From NCBI RefSeq assembly GCF_903643065.1, contig NZ_CAHJWX010000005.1:1-22106 (forward strand): DNA of 22,106 nucleotides, read 5' to 3'. This document shows, piece by piece, positions 1-7,002 of the stretch. Position 1 is the stretch's first letter; every line of letters begins with the position of its first letter. Origin of the DNA: Sphingomonas bacterium (GTDB taxonomy: Bacteria > Pseudomonadota > Alphaproteobacteria > Sphingomonadales > Sphingomonadaceae). The position numbers and the translations under genes were made by a program. The notes beneath the pieces are model-generated. The model searched no databases. It was given only the letters and a program-made list of their open reading frames with translations, and was not told the origin of the DNA.

Positions 1-423
1 CGGTCCTTGCGTCCCTTGCCCTCCTCGATGCGGATCAGCATCCGCTTGCTGTCGATGTCGTCGGCCTTGAGGTGCGCGACCTCCGATACGCGCAGGCCGG
101 CGCCATAGGCGACACCCAGCGCCGCGCGGTACTTGATGCCCGGTGCTGCCTCCAGAAGCCGCGCCACCTCGTCGACGCTGAGCACGTCGGGCAGCTTCCT
201 GGGACGAGGTGCCAGCACCAGCCGCCGCGAGAGATCCGGTCGGTCGAGCGTCACCGTGAACAGGAAGCGCAGCGCCGACACCGCGGCGCCGATGACGGAC
301 TCACTGATGCCTTGCTCGCGCTGATGGACCTGGAAGCGCCGGACGTCCTCGGCGGTCGCGCTATCCGGCGAGCGTCCCAGGAATGCCGCGAAGGTGCGCA
401 CGTGGCGAACATAGTCGTGCTGG
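1..423 (-). pseudogene. Tyrosine recombinase/integrase fragment, cut by an IS
   Basis: The minus strand reads as about 140 codons of a phage-type tyrosine integrase. It starts at the IS boundary with QHDYVRHVRTFAAFLGRS, the N-terminal SAM-like core-binding domain. It continues through VSALRFLFTVTLDRPD and the linker PRPRKLPDVLSVDEVARLL into the catalytic domain, where YGAGLRVSEVAHL carries the first catalytic Arg. It runs off the window after EEGKGRKDR, so the HxxR box and the nucleophilic Tyr are not visible. The first ~25-30 residues expected for the family are missing because the insertion sequence ends at 424, and the sequence beyond the other IS end does not resume the gene. The type resembles the integrases that travel with IS91-like or integron-like mobile units. 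I infer a dead gene; the family call is good, the exact subtype is not. Confidence 0.8.
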
Positions 424-450
424 TGACGTGCTCCCCGAAGCTCCACCAGT
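424..450 (+). repeat. IS terminal inverted repeat (distal to orfA)
   Basis: This 27-bp end starts TGACGTGCTCCCC and pairs with 1614-1641. Its last base is also the first base of the orfB stop codon, read on the minus strand. Confidence 0.88.
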
Positions 451-1325
451 CATAACTGGAGTCCGAGGTTGGTATGGTGCCCCTCGGGGCGGTGTTGCAC
501 AACCCGCCTGGCAGCATCGGCGGGCGTCAGCCCGCCAACACCGCTATGCGGCCGCACATGGTTGTAGTCGTCGCGCCAGAGCCGCAGCACCGAGCGGGCA
601 TGGCCGAGCGACACGAACAGCGTCTCGTTGAGGCATTCGTCGCGCAAGCGGCCGTTGAAGCTCTCGACGTAGCCGTTCTGTTGCGGCTTGCCCGGCGCGA
701 TGTAATGCCACTCGACAGGGCGCTCCTGCGTCCATCTCAGGATCGCCAGGCTGGTCAGCTCGGTGCCGTTGTCGCTGACGATCATCAGCGGCGGTACACC
801 TTTGACGGCGATGATGGCGTCGAGCTCACGAGCGACACGCGCGCCTGATAGCGAGGTGTCGGCCACCAGCGCCAGACATTCCCGCGTGAAGTCGTCGACC
901 ACCGCCAGGATGCGGATGCGCCGGCCGCTGATCAGCGTATCGCTGACGAAGTCGAGGCTCCAGCGCTGGTTCGGACCTTGCAGCAGCGCCATGGGCGCTC
1001 GGGTGCCCATCGCTCGCTTGCGGCCACGCCGGCGCCGGACCCGCAGGTTCTCCTCGCGGTACAGCCGCAGCAGCTTCTTGTGGTTCATGACCAGCCCCTC
1101 GCGGGCCAGCATGATCCCAAGCCGACGGTAGCCGAAGCGACGGCGCTCGGCCGCGATCTCGCGCAGCCGCGACCGCAGGTCGCCATCGTCACTACGCCGG
1201 GGCGCGTAGCGCACCGACGTCCTGTCCACGCCGAAGATGGTACAGGCCCGACGCTCGCTGATGCCGAACAACTGCCGAGCATGCTCGACAGCCTTCCGCT
1301 GAGCGGCGGGCCTCACCAGTTTTTT
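450..1325 (-). CDS. IS3-family transposase OrfB (DDE integrase core)
   Basis: This frame is entered by -1 frameshifting from orfA at 1319-1325, giving a predicted OrfAB fusion of about 376 residues. It holds an HTH_21-like region ([19 protein letters not shown]) and a retroviral-type integrase core. The DDE residues sit in WSLDFVSD (first Asp), SDNGTE (second Asp) and [17 protein letters not shown] (Glu), followed by the usual [15 protein letters not shown] tail. The frame is also open upstream of the shift site, but that part is only the alternate frame of orfA. All catalytic residues are present, so the element could still be active. Confidence 0.9.
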   Translation of the reverse strand, partial: KKLVRPAAQRKAVEHARQLFGISERRACTIFGVDRTSVRYAPRRSDDGDLRSRLREIAAERRRFGYRRLGIMLAREGLVMNHKKLLRLYREENLRVRRRRGRKRAMGTRAPMALLQGPNQRWSLDFVSDTLISGRRIRILAVVDDFTRECLALVADTSLSGARVARELDAIIAVKGVPPLMIVSDNGTELTSLAILRWTQERPVEWHYIAPGKPQQNGYVESFNGRLRDECLNETLFVSLGHARSVLRLWRDDYNHVRPHSGVGGLTPADAARRVVQHRPEGHHTNLGLQL

Positions 1326-1579
1326 GCCGCGACTTCCTTCAGCACGGCGTTGTCGAGCATGGCGTCGGCCAGCAGCCGTTTGAGCCGGCCGTTCTCCTCC
1401 TCCAGCACCTTCAGCTTGCGGGCCTGCGACACGTCCATGCCGCCGTACTTGGCCTTCCACGCATACAGCGTCGCGCTGCTGATGCCGTGCTTGCGGCACA
1501 CGTCGGCGGTCTTCATCCCGCCCTCCTGCTCGCGCAGCACCGCGATGATCTGCTCCTCGCTGAACCTGGTCTTCTTCAC
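1313..1579 (-). CDS. IS3-family transposase OrfA (HTH protein)
   Basis: This 88-residue protein begins [18 protein letters not shown]. It has a helix-turn-helix (about residues 20-45; [23 protein letters not shown]) followed by a leucine-zipper-like coiled coil (about 52-82; [20 protein letters not shown]). It binds the terminal inverted repeats and supplies the N-terminus of the OrfAB transposase. Its last codons, GCA AAA AAC TGG TGA, contain the slippery heptamer A AAA AAC, so a fraction of ribosomes should shift by -1 into orfB. The length is normal for the group and the frame is intact. Confidence 0.93.
   Translation of the reverse strand: MKKTRFSEEQIIAVLREQEGGMKTADVCRKHGISSATLYAWKAKYGGMDVSQARKLKVLEEENGRLKRLLADAMLDNAVLKEVAAKNW
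1319..1325 (-). other. Programmed -1 frameshift site in IS orfA/orfB
   Basis: The minus strand reads GCA AAA AAC in the orfA frame. It contains the classical X XXY YYZ heptamer A-AAA-AAC six bases before the orfA stop. Slippage to AAA AAA continues as CTG GTG AGG (Leu-Val-Arg) in orfB. Confidence 0.85.
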
Positions 1580-1613
1580 GTCCGTCTCCTCACGAAGGCG
1601 GACTCTAGCTCAG

Positions 1614-1641
1614 ACTGGCGGAGTTTCAGGGGAGCACGTCA
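1614..1641 (-). repeat. IS terminal inverted repeat (orfA-proximal)
   Basis: Read on the minus strand this 28-bp end begins TGACGTGCTCCCC. It differs from the other end by one inserted base and a few substitutions. It lies 34 bp upstream of the orfA start. Confidence 0.88.
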
Positions 1642-1900
1642 CGGTGAGATCGTTGAGGTTGATTGAATTCAGCAACGGTACGCAGCGTCACCGTCGCAAG
1701 TGGTACTCTCTAATCGCGTCGTCGTGACGGACGCTTGCCAGTGACGGCGAGTGTTTCAAGCACCTGCTCGACGCGCTGACGGCGCTTGGGGGTGTGCGGC
1801 TGGCGAAGGCAGCGGCGAGGGCAGGGCTACCCGACGCTCTTAATGTTTCCGCAACCCACGCACGCTGTTGGAGCGCCTTCTTCGAAACCAAGCGAGGTCA

Positions 1901-1916
1901 CCTTATAAGGTATAAT
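1901..1916 (+). promoter_or_regulatory. Palindrome CCTTATAAGG joined to a TATAAT box
   Basis: A perfect 10-bp palindrome (1901-1910) directly abuts TATAAT (1911-1916), about 100 bp upstream of the crotonase start. TATAAT matches the sigma-70 -10 consensus exactly, but no clear -35 lies 16-18 bp upstream. The palindrome could be an operator. Function is inferred from position only. Confidence 0.4.
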
Positions 1917-2000
1917 CATTGTTGCAGTTAGGAAGCCGCCCGGTTAATCAGATTGGGTATGCGGGCCGGTCTCGTTGTCTGGCCTCGAGAGAGCCTTCTT

Positions 2001-2010
2001 GGTGGAGAAG
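2001..2010 (+). promoter_or_regulatory. Ribosome binding site that fixes the crotonase start
   Basis: GGTGGAGAAG ends five bases before ATG 2016. It supports that start over the upstream in-frame ATG at 1953, which has no such signal. Confidence 0.65.
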
Positions 2011-2015
2011 CCACA

Positions 2016-2843
2016 ATGCCCAGTCGCGACATCGATACCGGCTCGGTTGAACTGCTGGCCAAACAGGATGGTGGCGTCCTCACGCTGACGCTCAATCGTC
2101 CCGCGGCACGCAACGCGATGACGGGCGCGATGATCGAGGCGCTCAGCCGGCAGCTGGAACTAGCCGAGGCGGACTCAAGCGTGCGGTGCGTCGTGCTCAC
2201 CGGCGCGGGCAAGGGCTTCTGCGCGGGTGGCGACGTGAAGGGAATGGCGAGCGCGTCCGAGGACGATGGCAGCGCCCTGTTGATCGACGAGTTCATCGCG
2301 GCCCAAAGGCGCGCGCAGCATGCGACCGCAGGCCGCCTGTTCAAGATGCCGAAGCCGACCTTGGCGGTGATCAACGGCGCGGCTGCGGGCGCCGGCCTTT
2401 CGCTCGCCCTGGCGTGCGATCTCAGGATCATGTCGTCCGCCGCCGTGCTCACCACGGCCTTCGCCAAGGTCGGCCTATCGGGCGACTGGGGCGGCACCTA
2501 CTACATGACGCAGCTGGTCGGGCCGGCCAAGGCGCGGGAGTTCTACTATCTGTCGGATCGGGTCGACGCGGCCAGCGCGCTGTCGCTCGGGCTGACGAAC
2601 TGGCTCTGTGCACCGGATGAGCTTGACGTGAAGGCCGCCGAGGTTGCCGGTCGTCTGGCGGCAGGCCCGGGTGTCGCCTTCCGGTACATGAAGGAGAACC
2701 TGAACCGGGCGCTCCCCGGCGGGCACGACGACTGCCTGGACGTGGAGGCGACGCATCACGTTCATTGCTTCGCGACAGAGGACAACAAGTCCGCCGTCGA
2801 GGCGTTCATCGCCAAGCGTGAGCCGGTCTTCGGCGGCAGGTGA
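2016..2843 (+). CDS. Enoyl-CoA hydratase/isomerase family (crotonase), isomerase-like
   Basis: A 275-residue crotonase. The two oxyanion-hole segments are clear: GKGFCAGGDV (65-74) and NGAAAGAGLSLALACD (120-135). The two catalytic glutamates of classical enoyl-CoA hydratase (GGGCELA and QPE in the rat enzyme) are replaced by Ser129 and Gly153. Instead there is an Asp157 in FAKVGLSGDWGGT, which matches PaaG-type isomerases (FSKxGLIPDxGGT). I therefore infer an acyl-CoA isomerase or another crotonase reaction rather than a standard hydratase. ATG 2016 was chosen because of the ribosome binding site just upstream. The gene stands alone, followed by a strong hairpin. It might serve the acyl-CoA pathway at 12123-20027, but it lacks the shared operator. 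Confidence 0.88.
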   Translation: MPSRDIDTGSVELLAKQDGGVLTLTLNRPAARNAMTGAMIEALSRQLELAEADSSVRCVVLTGAGKGFCAGGDVKGMASASEDDGSALLIDEFIAAQRRAQHATAGRLFKMPKPTLAVINGAAAGAGLSLALACDLRIMSSAAVLTTAFAKVGLSGDWGGTYYMTQLVGPAKAREFYYLSDRVDAASALSLGLTNWLCAPDELDVKAAEVAGRLAAGPGVAFRYMKENLNRALPGGHDDCLDVEATHHVHCFATEDNKSAVEAFIAKREPVFGGR

Positions 2844-2854
2844 CCACTGGATGG

Positions 2855-2886
2855 CCGGGGCTGGCGTGCGCCCTCGCCAGCCCCGG
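2855..2886. terminator. Strong hairpin after the crotonase
   Basis: A perfect 12-bp stem, CCGGGGCTGGCG / CGCCAGCCCCGG, with an 8-base loop starts 12 bp after the crotonase stop. There is no T-tract, so it is either an atypical intrinsic terminator or an mRNA 3'-end stabiliser. Confidence 0.6.
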
Positions 2887-2980
2887 AGCGGTCTTGCGTG
2901 GAGGCACCTTCGACGCGATCACACCAGCGGGTGCGGCAGAGTTAGGACTTCGATAACAGCAACCTATCATAGGCGAAGCC

Positions 2981-3355
2981 ATGCAGCCGCGCGTGCGTTT
3001 TCGGGCAGACGCAGCAGGAAAGATGCTGCGCATCGACATGTCGGGCTTCTTCACGCTGGCCGCCGTTGCCGACTATGTGGAGCAGAGGCGGGCCGCGTTC
3101 CTCCAATTGCGCTGCGGCCCTGGACAGCACGTCACGCTGTGCGATCTCCGGGATTGCCAGGTCTCGATGCAGGAGGTGCTGAACGCCTTCGCCGACGCGC
3201 TCGGCGATCCGAGACCAGGGCGCGGCGCATCGCTTTCGTGACCGGCAGCGGCCTGCTGCGCCAGCAAATCCGCCGGATGGTAGAACCGGAACGGGCGCTG
3301 CTTCGACGCGGCAACCGAAGCGTTGACCTGGCTGCGCGAGCCACAGGGCGCCTGA
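2981..3355 (+). pseudogene. STAS-like small protein, two compensating frameshifts
   Basis: The reading begins MQPRVRFRADAAGKMLRI and continues DMSGFFTLAAVADYVEQR, then CDLRDCQVSMQEVLNAF. This is like the ~125-residue STAS/SpoIIAA-like hypothetical proteins I associate with sphingomonads. The frame ends prematurely at TGA 3239-3241. The expected continuation, ARRIAFVTGSGLLRQQIRRMV, is found in the next frame from about 3217. The expected C-terminus, CFDAATEALTWLREPQGA, is back in the original frame from 3299, ending at TGA 3353-3355. One base thus appears lost near 3205-3220 and one gained near 3290-3299. As written the product is truncated at 86 residues. It could be a true pseudogene or assembly error. 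Function unknown. Confidence 0.6.
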
Positions 3356-3429
3356 AGAGCATAGATATCATGCCTGTGGCTGAGCGCAGCAATCAGGCGG
3401 CTCTCCTACCGCAGCCATGTTGACCGGCG

Positions 3430-5829
3430 TCAACCGGGCAACGTGTCGGGCGGCGTCACTGCCGAGAGCCGCTCCGCTTGGACCTGGGTCAAAAAAACAT
3501 ATCGAAAGCCGATGCCGAAGTTGCGCGGCGGCGCGTAGGACACCGATTTTTCCGCGCCGAGCAGGGGAGAGTAGATCGTGGTGCCAGTCAGGACCAGCTC
3601 GTTGGTGACGTTTCGGACATAGCCGAACAGCTTCCACTTCTCCGACGACGGCCCGATCGAAGCGCTGAGGTCAAGCCGCCCTACCGGCTTTTGGGCATTC
3701 GCCGGATCGTTGAATTCGTTGAAGAAGGTGCGGCTCTGGTAGGAAAAGCCGGTGCCCAGATTGGCGACATAGCCGGCAGTCGGTTCGAAGCGGTAATCAA
3801 TGCCGAGCGTCGCGTTCCAGCGCGCCACGTAGGGGAGTTGGTTGCCGGCAAGGTTCTCCTTGGGCCCGGTCGCGCCCGGGAATATTCGCGCGTTGCTGAA
3901 TTGCTTCAGCGTTGGATCGAGATAGCCGACGCTACCATTCACCTTCAGACCCGAGGCAGGCGCCACGACGACCTCCAGCTCGGCTCCGTTGATCTCCGCC
4001 TTGGGCGCGTTGACCAGCGCGAGAATGGTGCCGATGAGCTGCGAGATCTGCAGGTCGTCGTAGGTGCTGTGGAATGCCGCCGCGTTGACCTGCAGTCGCC
4101 GGTCGAAGAAGGTCGACTTGAAGCCCGCCTCGATGCTCTTCACCTGCTCCTTGCGCACGGGCGTCGTCTGTAGCGCACCGAGGTTGATCGCCCCGTCCTT
4201 GAACGCCGTCGAGTAGTTGGCATAGGCGAGGATCGTGGGCGTGAACTGCGCCTCGCCTCCGACCTTGAACGGCACATAGCTGTTCTTGAGATTGTTGGGT
4301 GAGTTCGCGACGTTGATCTTGAAGGTCGGAATATTGAGAAGCTCTAACGCCCGCTTGCGCGTCTCGCTGTATCGGACCTGCCCCGTCACCGCGAAGATGT
4401 CGGTAAGCCTCAGCCGAAGGTCGGTATAGAAAGCGAAGCTCTCGGTGCGGATGCGCCCGCCCGCGAGCGTGTCGAGCGGGACGGGGATCGACGCGCTCGG
4501 GCCACCCACATAGGTGCTCGGCGCATCCCACAACACCGTGTTGAGCTGGTACTGGCGGAAGTTGAGATAGGTGCCGCCGATCAGCCACCGAAACGGCTGA
4601 TCTCCCGCCGACGCATAATGGGCGTCGCCATAATAGTCGTTGCTCGACGTCTGCCGGATGTAGCTGCAATTGTTGACGGGCGTGCCGTCGCAATCGTTGT
4701 CGAAGAATTGACTGCTGTGACGGTAGTTGCCGGTCAGCGTCAGCGTCCCGCCACCGATCGGCTGATCCAGGTTGGCGTTGAGCACCGTCACCTTGGTACG
4801 ATACGCACCCTCGTCGACGGTGATGTTGCGCGGCCTGTTGCTCGGCACCGCCCCGTTCAACGCTTGCGCCGGATAGATAAAGCCGGGCGTGGGGACGACC
4901 GCCAGCGCCGGGCCGTTCTCGCTCTCGCGATAATAGCTTGCAAGCAGCGATAGCGTGCCGCCGCCGCCCAGGGCGGTGCGGGTCTGAAGCCTGGCCGCCT
5001 GCGTGTCCAGATCGTCGAACCGGTCCGGCGCCGTCGGGCTGCTCCGATAATCGTTGCGGACATAGCCGGCGAGGTGCCGCGTCTGGAACGACAGCCGGGC
5101 GTCCGTATCCGCCAAGCCCAGCGGGCCGGAGATGTAGCCTTCGCCGTCGACGCGGCCGTAATTACCGGCGGTCAGCGCGATCTGACCTTCAGGTTCGGCC
5201 GTCGGGCGGGCGGAGATGACGCTGATCGCCCCGCCGGTCGCGTTCCGGCCATAGAGGGCGCCCTGTGGGCCGCGGAGCACCTCGACCCGCTCGACATCGA
5301 AGAAGCCGGTGTTGGCCGTGGTCTGGTCGGAGATGTAGGCGTTGTCCTGGTACAGGGCCACGCCGGGATCGCCGCCCGCGTTGATGAACGTGTTACCGAT
5401 CCCGCGGATATAGAGCTGCGTCGTATTGCTGGTCCCGGCGAAGTTGACGTTGGGCACCGCCTGCTTCAGGTCGTCCAACCCGGAGCGGCCCTGGAGCTGA
5501 AGGGCGGCACCGCTCACGACGGAAATCGCCTGCGGCGTTCGCTGAAGCGACGTTTCCCGTCGAGTCGCGGTGACTATGATGTCCTGAATTCCAACGGAGC
5601 CGGCACCGGGCTGAGCTCCGGCGGTGGGTTGCGCTGGGGCCGTGGCGGCCGGTGTCTCGCCCTGTGCCTGTCGCGGCGCTTGAGGCTGCTCGGTTGCGGC
5701 TGGGGCGGGGGCGGTCGTATCCTGGGACGTCGAAGGCGTGGCCTGCTGCGGCTGCGCTTGAGCCAGCTGGGGCGACATCATCGCGACACAGAGCGCGCCC
5801 CACGAAACTAGTCCGTTCACGGCCTTCAT
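3430..5829 (-). CDS. TonB-dependent outer-membrane receptor
   Basis: A 799-residue receptor for active uptake of a ligand across the outer membrane, powered by TonB-ExbBD. It has a signal peptide (1-25, cut after AQA), an Ala/Pro/Gln-rich linker (26-78), a TonB-box-like DIIVTATR (83-90), and a plug domain with YIRGIG and VEVLRGPQGALYGRNATGG (182-200). A long beta-barrel with many aromatic strands follows. It is of the FecA/CirA-like type abundant in sphingomonads. A strong ribosome binding site (AAGGAGAGG) precedes ATG 5829. The barrel ends in the canonical RNFGIGFRYVF, Phe779, but the frame runs on 20 residues because of a seven-T run; see findings. The shared 21-bp repeat lies 87 bp upstream. 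The ligand is unknown; context suggests the substrate of the catabolic genes beside it. Confidence 0.95.
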   Translation of the reverse strand: MKAVNGLVSWGALCVAMMSPQLAQAQPQQATPSTSQDTTAPAPAATEQPQAPRQAQGETPAATAPAQPTAGAQPGAGSVGIQDIIVTATRRETSLQRTPQAISVVSGAALQLQGRSGLDDLKQAVPNVNFAGTSNTTQLYIRGIGNTFINAGGDPGVALYQDNAYISDQTTANTGFFDVERVEVLRGPQGALYGRNATGGAISVISARPTAEPEGQIALTAGNYGRVDGEGYISGPLGLADTDARLSFQTRHLAGYVRNDYRSSPTAPDRFDDLDTQAARLQTRTALGGGGTLSLLASYYRESENGPALAVVPTPGFIYPAQALNGAVPSNRPRNITVDEGAYRTKVTVLNANLDQPIGGGTLTLTGNYRHSSQFFDNDCDGTPVNNCSYIRQTSSNDYYGDAHYASAGDQPFRWLIGGTYLNFRQYQLNTVLWDAPSTYVGGPSASIPVPLDTLAGGRIRTESFAFYTDLRLRLTDIFAVTGQVRYSETRKRALELLNIPTFKINVANSPNNLKNSYVPFKVGGEAQFTPTILAYANYSTAFKDGAINLGALQTTPVRKEQVKSIEAGFKSTFFDRRLQVNAAAFHSTYDDLQISQLIGTILALVNAPKAEINGAELEVVVAPASGLKVNGSVGYLDPTLKQFSNARIFPGATGPKENLAGNQLPYVARWNATLGIDYRFEPTAGYVANLGTGFSYQSRTFFNEFNDPANAQKPVGRLDLSASIGPSSEKWKLFGYVRNVTNELVLTGTTIYSPLLGAEKSVSYAPPRNFGIGFRYVFLTQVQAERLSAVTPPDTLPG

Positions 5830-5915
5830 GATGTTCCTCTCCTTCGCGGCCCGTGCCTTGCGCTGGCAAGTCGGCGCCTGTTGTTGAGGTCATGCTGCGG
5901 GCGCGGCTCGCCCGG

Positions 5916-5947
5916 TGTCGAGGACAGATTGCGCGTGCCGGGGGACA
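5916..5947 (-). promoter_or_regulatory. AraC-type direct-repeat operator, site A (receptor promoter)
   Basis: On the minus strand TGTCC starts at 5947 and TGTCCTCGACA starts at 5926, exactly 21 bp apart. The site lies 86 bp before the TonB-dependent receptor start and points towards it. The same arrangement occurs at three other promoters in the window. Confidence 0.72.
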
Positions 5948-5968
5948 GTTCGGAAGGTGGCCTGCGAC

Positions 5969-5983
5969 GCGAGCGACGCTCGC
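5969..5983 (-). terminator. Short hairpin directly after the NMO-like gene
   Basis: GCGAGC-GAC-GCTCGC forms a 6-bp stem that abuts the stop codon at 5984. It lies between the NMO-like gene and the receptor operator. It is weak and has no T-tract. It could separate the two minus-strand transcripts. Confidence 0.35.
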
Positions 5984-6976
5984 TTAAGCAGCAGCAGCCA
6001 GGTTCAACCGCATGGTCTCACCTTGAAGCACGGTGAGCGCCTCCCGGTACTCGCGCAAAAAGCCTGCGATCAGATCGGCGGCGGGCTGGACATGGTCGAT
6101 CGCCCCGATGCCCTGTCCGCAGCCCCAGATGTCCCGCCAGGCCTTGACCCCGGTGTTGCCTCCCGAACCGAAGTTCATGGCGCTCGGATCGGCGTGCGGC
6201 AGGTCGTCCGGATCGAGGCCGGCCGCAGCGATGGAGCCCCGAAGGTAGTTGCCGTGAACGCCGGTGAACAGGTTGGTGTAGGTGATGTCTCGAGCCGACG
6301 ACTCCACCACGCCCGCCTTGTAGGCGTCGGATGCGTTCGCCTCGGACGTCGCGATGAAGGCCGACCCGATATAGGCGAGATCGGCGCCGACGGCCTGAGC
6401 GGCCAGGATGGCGTGACCCGATCCGATCGCGCCGGAAAGCGCCAACGGACCGCTGAACCAGGAGCGGATCTCGCGGACCAGAGCGAAGGGCGACAGCGTT
6501 CCCGCGTGGCCTCCCGCCCCGGCCGCGACCGCGATCAGCCCATCGGCTCCTTTCTCCACCGCCTTGCGCGCGAACCGATCATCGATGACGTCGTGAAACG
6601 TCAGCGCGCCCCAGCGGTGCGCCGCCTGATTGACCTCCTCGCGCGCTCCGAGCGAGGTGATCACGAGCGGCACCTTGTGCTTCTCGCAAAGGGCGAGATC
6701 CTGGTCGAGCCGGTCGTTCGAGCGGTGCACGATCTGGTTGACGGCGAAGGGGGCCGCCGGCGTTTCGGGATGGGCGCGATCCCAGGCCGCGAGCTCCTCG
6801 TTGATGCGGGCGAGCCATTCGTCGAGCAATGACAGCGGCCGCGCGTTGAGTGATGGGAACGAGCCCACGATACCTGCCGTGCACTGCGCGATCACCAGGT
6901 CCGGGTTGGAGATGAGAAACAGCGGTGACGCGATCACCGGCAGGCGGAGGTCGGCCAAGATGGGCGGCAGTGACAT
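5984..6976 (-). CDS. Nitronate monooxygenase / 2-nitropropane dioxygenase-like flavoprotein
   Basis: A 330-residue FMN-dependent TIM-barrel protein of the NMO/FabK superfamily. Evidence: the N-terminal PVIASPLFLISNPDLVIAQC, the barrel motif GADGLIAVAAGAGGHAG with the conserved His157 that is the catalytic base in NMO enzymes, and the phosphate-binding region LSGAIGSGHAILAAQAVGADL followed by AYIGSAFIATSEA. Known members oxidise nitronates; related flavoproteins reduce enoyl-ACP or quinones, so the real substrate may not be a nitro compound. It starts at ATG 6976 with AAGGG about seven bases upstream. It lies 26 bp downstream of the serine hydrolase on the same strand, so the two are probably co-transcribed from the promoter with site B. 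Confidence 0.88.
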   Translation of the reverse strand: MSLPPILADLRLPVIASPLFLISNPDLVIAQCTAGIVGSFPSLNARPLSLLDEWLARINEELAAWDRAHPETPAAPFAVNQIVHRSNDRLDQDLALCEKHKVPLVITSLGAREEVNQAAHRWGALTFHDVIDDRFARKAVEKGADGLIAVAAGAGGHAGTLSPFALVREIRSWFSGPLALSGAIGSGHAILAAQAVGADLAYIGSAFIATSEANASDAYKAGVVESSARDITYTNLFTGVHGNYLRGSIAAAGLDPDDLPHADPSAMNFGSGGNTGVKAWRDIWGCGQGIGAIDHVQPAADLIAGFLREYREALTVLQGETMRLNLAAAA

Positions 6977-7002
6977 GTTTGACCCTTATGACGCGGGCTG
7001 CT

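Larger units (their letters stand above)
424..1641 (-). mobile_element. IS3-family insertion sequence (IS407-like), complete, 1218 bp
   Basis: The element is bounded by imperfect terminal inverted repeats, 424-450 and 1614-1641. Both begin TGACGTGCTCCCC when read inward and then match closely with one single-base gap. It has the standard TG...CA ends and two overlapping frames, orfA and orfB, in the order expected for IS3. The transposase sequences fit the IS407-type group best. Flanking bases are CTGG on the left and CGGT on the right, so there is no perfect 3-5 bp target duplication. The left end lies in an integrase gene that does not continue on the right. This suggests a deletion or recombination next to the element after insertion. 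Confidence 0.92.
1642..2015. other. Intergenic region between IS and crotonase; no intact gene
   Basis: About 370 bp without a convincing intact gene, and more AT-rich than its surroundings. A plus-strand stretch near 1755-1880 reads CFKHLLDALTALGGV followed by RLAKAAARAGLPDALN. This recalls the N-terminal HTH of small sphingomonad DNA-binding proteins but has no start codon and decays quickly. It may be a gene relic. The 3' part holds the palindrome and TATAAT box listed separately. Another frame allows an earlier crotonase start at 1953, but it lacks a ribosome binding site. Confidence 0.5.

Noticed and set aside
417..1648. Target-site duplication of the IS3-family element
   Set aside because: The flanks are CTGG and CGGT; shifting the ends by a base gives no perfect 3-5 bp match.
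1755..1880. Gene for a small HTH protein before the crotonase
   Set aside because: A suggestive stretch exists, but there is no start codon, it is short, and it loses similarity to the family after about 30 residues.
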